A DNA stretch of 64,000 nt from contig VIIQ02000649.1 of the NCBI GenBank assembly GCA_007449985.2, positions 372,001 through 436,000 on the forward strand, given 5' to 3'. The position numbers were made by a program, and so were the translations under genes. The notes below the pieces were generated by a model. It ran no database searches. It had not been told where the DNA came from and worked only from the letters and a program-made list of their open reading frames with translations. Positions 47,090-56,000 of this stretch are shown here, piece by piece. The first letter of the stretch is position 1. Each line of letters opens with the position of its first letter. Origin of the DNA: Desmodesmus armatus (taxonomy: Eukaryota; Chlorophyta; Chlorophyceae; Sphaeropleales; Scenedesmaceae).

Positions 47090-50000
47090 GGCAGTGTGAG
47101 ACAGCCTGCCCCAAAGTTCCTCACAAGGGACGGTGGGGGGGGGGGGGGGGACTGAGGCAGTGGTGTGCTGATGTCAACTGCGGCAAGCACAGGCAGCAGC
47201 AGCAAGCAGTGTCAGAAACCCCATTTTTTGGGGCTTACCAAGGAGGCGGGGCGGACTCGCACCGGCTGCTGTTAGCTATCCAGCAGTTGCATGCCTTGCA
47301 TGAAGCCAGCAGCAACCCCCTGCCCCCTGAACCCTTGGGGTTTCAAGGGACCACAAGGTTTCAAGGGACATGGGGGTGCTGCTGGCCTTATGCAAGGCAT
47401 CCAATCGCTGGATAGCTCACAGCAGCCTGCAATTAGGAGGCTAGCCAAAGCCAGCCAGCCAGCAGCACTGTGTGTGACATGCACAGAGACGACGCACAAG
47501 GGCTTGCCACGAGGGCTGATTTGCTGCCCTCTGCTCCCAATTGCAATGACTACATACTGACAACTTATCGTTTTTTTGGGAGTGACCAAGGGGGGCGCAC
47601 CCCCCCACGGGCTGGCCACACACAACTCAGTCAGTTGCGTGACTGCCGGGGGCCGGAGGTTTAGGGTTTTCTACACCCCCCCCCCCCTGCCTTTTGCAAA
47701 CACAACTTCACGGTGTAAGTGCATACCCCCCCCCCCCCCATGCCTGCCTCTTGAAAACACAACTTCACGGTGTATGCTGAAATTGCCAGTCAGCATTTGC
47801 TGCAGAGCAACGTGCTAGCAAACTCACCAGGGTTGCTGCTGGCGTCCATCCATTGATGTCACGGAGATGGCAGAACAAACCAGAGCACACCAAAACCATA
47901 AGGATCGAACAAGAGAGTTGCTGACGATTTTGAGAGGACCTGCTAGCTGACTCACCAGGGTTGCTGTTGGCGTCCTACTTCATGGTGTATGCTCAAACTG
48001 CCAGTCAGCAGCTACTGTACAGCAACCCAGCAAACCCACCAAGGCACCCTCCTCCCCTGATAAAATCAAAAATCAAAAAATAAAATCAAAAAATAAAAAA
48101 ATAATAAAAAAATAAAAAATCAATAATAAAAAAATAAAAAATAAAAATAAATTAAAAAATAAAATCAAAAGACTCACCAGGGTTGCTGTTGGCATCCTGG
48201 CCAGCCTCCAGCTGCTGTATGGTCTTCAGCAGCCAGGTGCAGAAAGCCCTGAACTGGCAGGCCGTGCTGGTGACAACACGTCGCAGCTGCTCCAGCCGCA
48301 GCAGCAGTGCACCCGCCTGCAGCTCCAGCTGCTGCAGCATGTCAACCTGCAGCGCACCACACCAGCATGCAAAGAGATCAGCAAATAGAAACACTGTCAC
48401 CAGGGTACAGCTATAGCACATGCACCAACACTACCACGCAGGTACCCATGCACCAGCATCACTACTCAGCTACACAGGCATCATCCTGCAGCTCCAGCTG
48501 CTGCAGCATGTCGACCTGGAGCGCAGCAGCCAGCACACCACACAGCAGGCACACGATGTATCAGCCAGAAACACTGTGACCAGGATGCGGCTATGAACCC
48601 TAGACCCTAAACCCAGACCCTAGACCCCCCTTCCCCCGGGCCGCAGCAGTAGTGCACCGGCCTGCAGCTCCAGCTGCTGCACCATGTCGACCTGGGGCGC
48701 AGCAGGCAGCACACCACACCAGCATGCAAAGAGATCAGCAGCTGGCCGTCACTGTGACCAGGGTACAGCTATAGCACCTGCACCAGCATTACCACGCAGG
48801 TACCCATGCGCCGGTATCCCTACTCAGCTAGACAGGCATAATCCTGCAGCTCCAGCTGCTGCAGCATGTCAACCTGGAGCGCAGCAAGCCGCACAGCACA
48901 CAGTAAGTCACAGTAACTCGTGTGTTTGACACAGCATGCACACAGTTCATCAGCCATACCACTGTGCCTCATCAGTGAGGCTTACCCTCCGGGCCCCGGC
49001 AGCCAGGTAACCTGGCTGAGTTGTGTGCAGCCAGCCGGTGGGGGATGCGCACCCCTTGGACACATTCGGGAAAAAACATTGTGACCAGGATGCAGCTACA
49101 CATGCACCAGCGCTGCGAGATAGCTACACATGCAGCTCTGTTTGTCACTGTCATGCGTGGTGCAGATGTGCAGCGCATACCACAATTCTGTCGATGCCCT
49201 GTGAGGGTCAGGCAGGCACATGCAGGATGCAGGGGGCAGGACAATGAAGGAAACATGTAGTAATGCCAAGGGAGGGATGGCCCACCATGCAAAAGGCTGT
49301 CACTGGGCCTCCTTTGGGCACTATGTGCACTATTCCCCTGCCGGGACTCGAACCCGGGTCGCGCGGGTGAGAGCCGCGAATGATAACCGCCTACACTACA
49401 GAGGATCACATCAGCCAACCAGGTAGAGGCTTGATTGCTGATGCTGCAAGGGCTGCCGGTGCAGCAGCTGTAGCTGATCGAGCAACCTTGTGTGTTGCAG
49501 GTGGTTCGCTGCTCTTGAGAAGGAGGTGGCGCCTTAAGTTGCATTGGAGGGACATGGTTTGGGTCCCTGAGCTTACATGGTGTGGGCTGGGTCTTTCGGG
49601 GATGTCAATGTAACGAACAATGAGTGAGTGAGCGAACACTGACTGACTGACTGCTGATCGGGCTGGAGCTGGAGGAAGGCTTGGCAGCATCAACGTGCTG
49701 GAGCTGGAGGAAGGCTTGGCAGCATCAACAGCAGCAGTGTGGAGCAGCCTGCCGGGTCAGTGCACAGTTGCAGTGGTTCGGCCAGTGCGGGCGTCTGTGC
49801 CACGTGCTGGTCTCTTGTTCCCACGCTCGTGTTTTGAACTTTTCTGTTCCCCCAGCAGCAGCACCGGGAGCAGGTGCCTTGCTTGCCATGGTTGTTCGCT
49901 TGTTGGGACAGCGTGTCACTGCATGCTTGGCTGCTCAGCAGGCCCCATGTGCTTCAATGGCCGCGCATTCAGACGCTTTATGCCTTGTACATGTTTGCAT

Positions 50001-53000
50001 GTTGCCTAACCTTGTGTGTTGCAGGTGGTTCGCTGCTCTTGAGAAGGAGGTGGCGCCTTAAGTTGCATTGGAGGGACATGGTTTGGGTCCCTGAGCTTAC
50101 ATGGTGTGGGCTGGGTCTTTCGGGGATCTCAATGTAACGAACAATGAGTGAGTGAGTGAATCGGGTTGGCTGGGTCCTTGAGGCCTCTTTGTAACGAACA
50201 CTGACTGACTGACTGATCTTGCAGGGATGATGGATTGGTGTCCCCGGTAGGGATGATGGATTGGTGTCCCCGGTTGCCAATGGTCGGCAGCTTATGGCCT
50301 GAACTGACAGGCCCCATGTAACACAACTACTACTACTACTATCTTGCGGCAGGCGCTCACGCAGCTTGAGCAGCAGCAGCGGCAGCAGCAAGCCGCTGCT
50401 AAACTGGAGGAAGTGAAGCGGCAGGCAGTGGCCCGCTTTTGGGAGCTGTTGCAGGATTTTGTTGTGTTGCGTGTGGCTCCAGCGTCTTGGTTCCCCCAGC
50501 TGGCCCCTGACCACCCTTTTTTGCGGGTGAACAGTGATCTGTTGGGAGTTCACTGTGCTTCTCCAGCCGTGCCTGATGGTTGACTGCCTTGCATGTCTCC
50601 TGTTGTGCTTGGTGTTTCTGGTTGCTTTACCCTGTTAGCCGACGGGGCGGGGGCAGTGATGCATGTGCCAGCTTAGGTTGGGTCAGCTAGTCATGCTTGC
50701 ATTGCCATGTCAGCTCTTTCACTGCCTGCTTGTCTGCGTCAGCATGTGCATGTGCGTTCTTGGCCGCGCATCCGTTCGCTTTATGCCTTGTGCGTGTTTC
50801 ATGCTAACACAGCTTGTGTGTCACAGGTGGTTGGGCTGTCTTGAGTAGGATTGGTGGCGCCTTGAGTTACAAGGGCGGGACATGGATTGGGTCCCGGGGC
50901 TTGCATCGGGTTGGCTGGGTCCTTGAGGCCTCTTTGTAACGAACACTGACTGACTGACTGATCTTGCCGATTCTTCATGACTGACGTCTGTGTCTTGGTG
51001 TTTCTGGTTGCTTTACCCTGTTAGCCGACGGGGCGGGGGCAGTGATGCATGTGCCAAGCTTTTGATGGTGGGGTTTGTCCGAACGGCCCCCTTCCGTACT
51101 GGTTGTGTCCATCCGTGGCTGGGTTCAGTTGCAACGTAGTTGCTTGAGAAACCTGTGTAACACCTTCATTCATTATGTGCCAGCTTGGGTTGGGTCAGCT
51201 AGTCATGCTTGCATTGCCATGTCAGCTCTTTCACTGCCTGCTTGTCTGCGTCAGCATGTGCATGTGCGTTCTTGGCCGCGCATCCGTTCGCTTTATGCCT
51301 TGTGCGTGTTTCATGCTAACACAGCTTGTGTGCCACAGGTGGTTGGGCTGTCTTGAGTAGGATTGGTGGCGCCTTGAGTTACAAGGGCGGGACATGGATT
51401 GGGTCCCGGGGCTTGCATCGGGTTGGCTGGGTCCTTGAGGCCTCTTTGTAACGAACACTGACTGACTGACTGACTGTGCCACGTGCTGGTCTCTTGTTCC
51501 CGGGCTCGTGTTTTGTACTTTTCTGTTCCCCCAGCAGCAGCACCGGGAGCAGGTGCCTTGCTTGCCATGGTTGTATGCTTGTTGGGCCAGCGTGTCACTG
51601 CATGCTTGGTTGCTCAGCAGGCCCCATGTGCTTCAATGGCCGCGCATTCAGACGCTTTATGCCTTGTACATGTTTGCATGTTGCCTTACCTTGTGTGTTG
51701 CAGGTGGTTCGCTGCTCTTGAGAAGGAGGTGGCGCCTTGAGTTACAAGGGCGGGACATGCATTAGGTCCCGGGGCTTGCATCGGGTCGGCTGGGTCCTTG
51801 AGGCCTCTTTGTAACGAACACTGACTGACTGAACACTGCCTGACTGACATGCTAACCCAGCTTGTGTGCCATCAATGGTTGGGCTGCCCTAAGTAGGTTG
51901 GTGGTGCCTTGAGCTACAAGGGCGGGGCATGGATCGGCTCCCGGGGCTTCCATTGGGTCAGCTGGGCCTCGCGGGGCAACTATGCAACAAGACCATAATG
52001 CCTGATTGAATGACGCGCCCAGCCTGTAGGTCCACCTCGACAACCTACTACTGGTGAGCGCTTTGAAGTCACTTGTGGCACAGGTGGCAGCTGATGGGTA
52101 CTGCCACCTGTGGTGCAGTGGTACAGTTGTTGCAAGCTTTATTCACCACAGCAGGCTGGCTGCACCCGCTGGGACCCCTCTTTGTAAGAATACCCAAAAC
52201 AGAACAGGACCAGCCAACAACCCAATATGTCAGAACAGCCACCACCAACCTGCAAGCCACACCACAGTGTGGCTTGCTGGTGCAGCCCCGGAACGAGTGA
52301 TGCGCTGTAAGTTGCGGCTCACTGACCCCATTGATGATGCAGGCAGGGGAATAGGGTTTAAGCTAAACCCTAAACCCTAACACCCTAGCTTTCCCCTGCC
52401 GGGACTCGAACCCGGGTCGCGCGGGTGAGAGCCGCGAATGATAACCGCCTAAACTACAGAGGATTAGATCAGCCAGCCAGGTAGAGGCTGGATTGCTGAT
52501 GCTAACAGGGCTGCCGGGGCCACCTCTGTTGGAGCTTGTCTGAGGGTTTGCTTCCCGTGACGTAGGCTGTTCGCTTGTTGGGACAGCGTGTCACTGCATG
52601 CTTGGTTGCTCAGCAGGCCCCATGTGCTTCAATGGCCGCGCATTCAGACGCTTTATGCCTTGTACATGTTTGCATGTTGCCTAACCTTGTGTGTTGCAGG
52701 TGGTTCGCTGCTCTTGAGAAGGAGGTGGCGCCTTAAGTTGCATTGGAGGGACATGGTTTGGGTCCCTGAGCTTACATGGTGTGGGCTGGGTCTTTCGGGG
52801 ATCTCAATGTAACGAACAATGAATGAAAAAATGAATGAACGTAGGCGTAGGGTCCCTGAGCTTACATGGTGTGGGCTGGGTCTTTCGGGGATCTCAATGT
52901 AACGAACAATGAGTGAGTGAGTGTAGGCAGCATCGAGCAGCGGTAGACGCAGCGCAGCAGCAGCTACCAGCAGTCCCCGATGATCAGCAGCCCTCTGACA

Positions 53001-56000
53001 CTACTACTACTCTTGCAGCCTGCAGCCCTCTCTGACTTGCAGCAGCAGCATCAGGAGCAGGTCCAGCAGCGCCGGCAGGCGCTCACGCAGCTTGAGCAGC
53101 AGCAGCGGCAGCAGCAAGCCGCTGCTAAACTGGAGGAAGTGAAGCGGCAGGCAGTAGCCCGCTTTTGGGAGTTGTTGCAGGATTTTGTTGTGTTGCGTGT
53201 GGCTCCAGCGTCTTGGTTCCCCCAGCTGGCCCCTGACCACCCTTTTTTGCGGGTGAACAGTGATCTGTTGGGAGTTCACTGTGCTTCTCCAGCCTTGCCT
53301 GATGGTTGACTGCCTTGCATGTCTCCTGTTGTGCTTGGTGTTTCTGGTTGCTTTACCCTGTTAGCCGACGGGGCGGGGGCAGTGATGCATGTGCCAGCTT
53401 GGGTTGGGTCAGCTAGTCATGCTTGCATTGCCATGTCAGCTTTTTCACTGCCTGCTTGTCTGCGTCAGCATGTGCATGTGCGTTCTTGGCCGCGCATCCG
53501 TTCGCTTTATGCCTTGTGCGTGTTTCATGCTAACACAGCTTGTGTGCCACAGGTGGTTGGGCTGTCTTGAGTAGGATTGGTGGCGCCTTGAGTTACAAGG
53601 GCGGGACATGGATTGGGTCCCGGGGCTTGCATCGGGTTGGCTGGGTCCTTCAGGCCTCTTTGTAACAAACACTGACTGACTGACTGACTGACCGTAGGCT
53701 GTCTGAGTAGGTCGGTGTCGCCTTGAGTTACATGGGCTGGACATGGATTGGATCCGAGGGCTGGCATGGGCCGGGTGGGCCTCTCGGGGCGTCTTTGTAA
53801 CGAACACTGACTGACTGACGCGCCCTCTTGCAAAACCCTTGTTGTGCCCAACATGACACCTCAGATCAGCCACCACCCACCTGCAGGCCCATCCACGAGT
53901 CCGCCCCAGCCGCCAGCACTGCCCCCCTCAGCTCCCCCAGCCCCAGCTCACAGCTCCAAGGGCAGTCCCTCAGCCCCTTTTTGCACCCAACAAGGTGATA
54001 AACAAGTGCAAGGAACAAAAAGTATGTGAGAGAATGAAACATTTCTCTCAGAAAGCCACTCACCTGCAGGCCCATCCAAGACTCCGCCCCAGCCGCCAGC
54101 ACTGCCCCCCTCAGCTCCCCCAGCAGGAACACCACCAGCTCAGCAAGCGGCACCAGCCGCTCCAGCAGCGATGTGTGCAAGCTGCTGAGGGCGGCATCTG
54201 TGCCCCGGGCCAGCCGCCGTAGCCCTGCCTCGCCTAGGCTACTGCTGAGGAAGTTGTGCAGAGGTGGGGTGCAGGCGCCCGTGGCTAGCAGCAGCAGGAG
54301 CTCCTGTTGCGGGACTGCAGAAACAAGCAGAAAACAGAAAACAGACATGTACATTGTCGTGGTTATGACTCGCATGGACACCTTGTATTGACACAGGGGT
54401 GCAGGCGCCGGTGGCTAGCAGCAGCAGGAGCTCCTGTTGCGGGACTGCAGGAAGAAGCAGAAGACAGACATGCACACTGTGTTGGTATGACTCGCATGGA
54501 CACCTGCATTGTGAGGGTGATTTGAGAGGTGAGCTACAGACACGCACAGGGCTGCTGAGGGCGGCGTCTGTGCCCCTTGCCAACCGCCGCAGTCCTGCCT
54601 CGCCTAGACTACTGCTGAGGATGATAGGAGGCGTGCAGGCGCCCGTGGCTAGCAGCAGCAGGAGCTCCTGTTGAGGGACTGCAGGGACCAGCAGAAGAGA
54701 AGACAGACATGCACACTGTGTTGGTGTGACTAGCATGGACACCTTGTATTGACCCACAGGGGTGCAGGCACCCGTGGCTAACAGCAGGAGGAGCTCCTGT
54801 TGCGGGACTGCAGGAAGCAGACGGACAGACATGGATGGTTGAAGAGGGCAGCCGGGCGGACAAGCTTGAGAATGCTGGTGCGGAGCAGGCCAGCCGCCGC
54901 AGCCCTGCCTCGCCTAGACTGCTGCTGAGGAAGTTGTGCAGGGGTGGGGTGCAGGCGCCGGTGGCTAGCAGCAGCAGGAGCTCCTGTTGAGGGACTGCAG
55001 AAACAAGCAGAAGACAGACATGCACACTGTCTTGGTGTGACTCGCATGCACACCTTCCATCGACTCACAGGGGTGCAGGCAGCACAGTGCTGTCATGGTA
55101 TGGAGAGGTGCCCTGTCAGGACATAAAGACAGTGGAAGAGAGAGCTACTGCCAAAGACATGCAGATGCACTTCAAAGCGCTTGGCTCCATGTGCGGAAGC
55201 ATAGCCGCGGTCTCTGGCTTGCGCTACAGCACCCACAAGCCCTGATTGTTAGGTGGCCACACCTGTGATGGATGATCCATGGTCTAACAATTCCTGCCAC
55301 CAGCCGAGAGGAATGCAATTGCAGTTTTGCTGCTACATGCAGCAAACGGTCAGGACTGAAGCTGCAACTATAATTTCAGGAAGCCTGTATGGGCCGAGAT
55401 ACTGTTTCAACAGCTTTGATAGTTCTTGAACACCCAGCAGGGACATTGGCCACCCGTGCCATGCCACACAACACAACACTGATCATAAAGTCATATCACA
55501 ACAACAGGCTGTGCTGCCACACCTGTGATGGATGAGCCATGATCTGATAGCTCCTGCCTGAGCTGCGTGTCAAAACGCTTGGTGAAGTCTGACTGAATGC
55601 TGCTCCAGTCCTGCCTGCTGGCACTGACACTCTCCTGCGCAGCTGTACAAACAAGGGGCAGCGGAGCAGCGCGGCGGAAGCACGGGACGCACGGGCGCAC
55701 AAAAACACGCTCAGCAGTTGAGCTGTATGTCACTTTTTTGGAAAGGCAGAATGGAGTGATGTCACACACGGCTGTTCAGCTGTTCATGCAGCGTCACACC
55801 GCATCGCCCATGTGACCTGTAACTAACAATCAAGACACTAGCAGCTGGTGGAACTCTGGTGTACTATGACAGAGCCCATTTTGCCTAAGACACACTGAGC
55901 AAGGCTGAGTAGGAGTCACACCTTTCAGGAAGGTCTGTATGTGTGAGAAGAGGGCCGCACACTGCTGCAGAGGCTGCTGGTGATGCTGCAGCATGTCCAG

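Larger units (their letters stand above)
48347..54063 (-). other. 5.7 kb APC4 intron 7 with nested tRNAs and repeats
   Basis: It separates exon 7 (ends 54064) from exon 8 (starts 48346). It holds junction copies, telomere-like stretches, two tRNA-Glu genes and at least nine retroelement-like fragments, listed separately. The rest is simple repeat or unrecognised. Confidence 0.85.
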
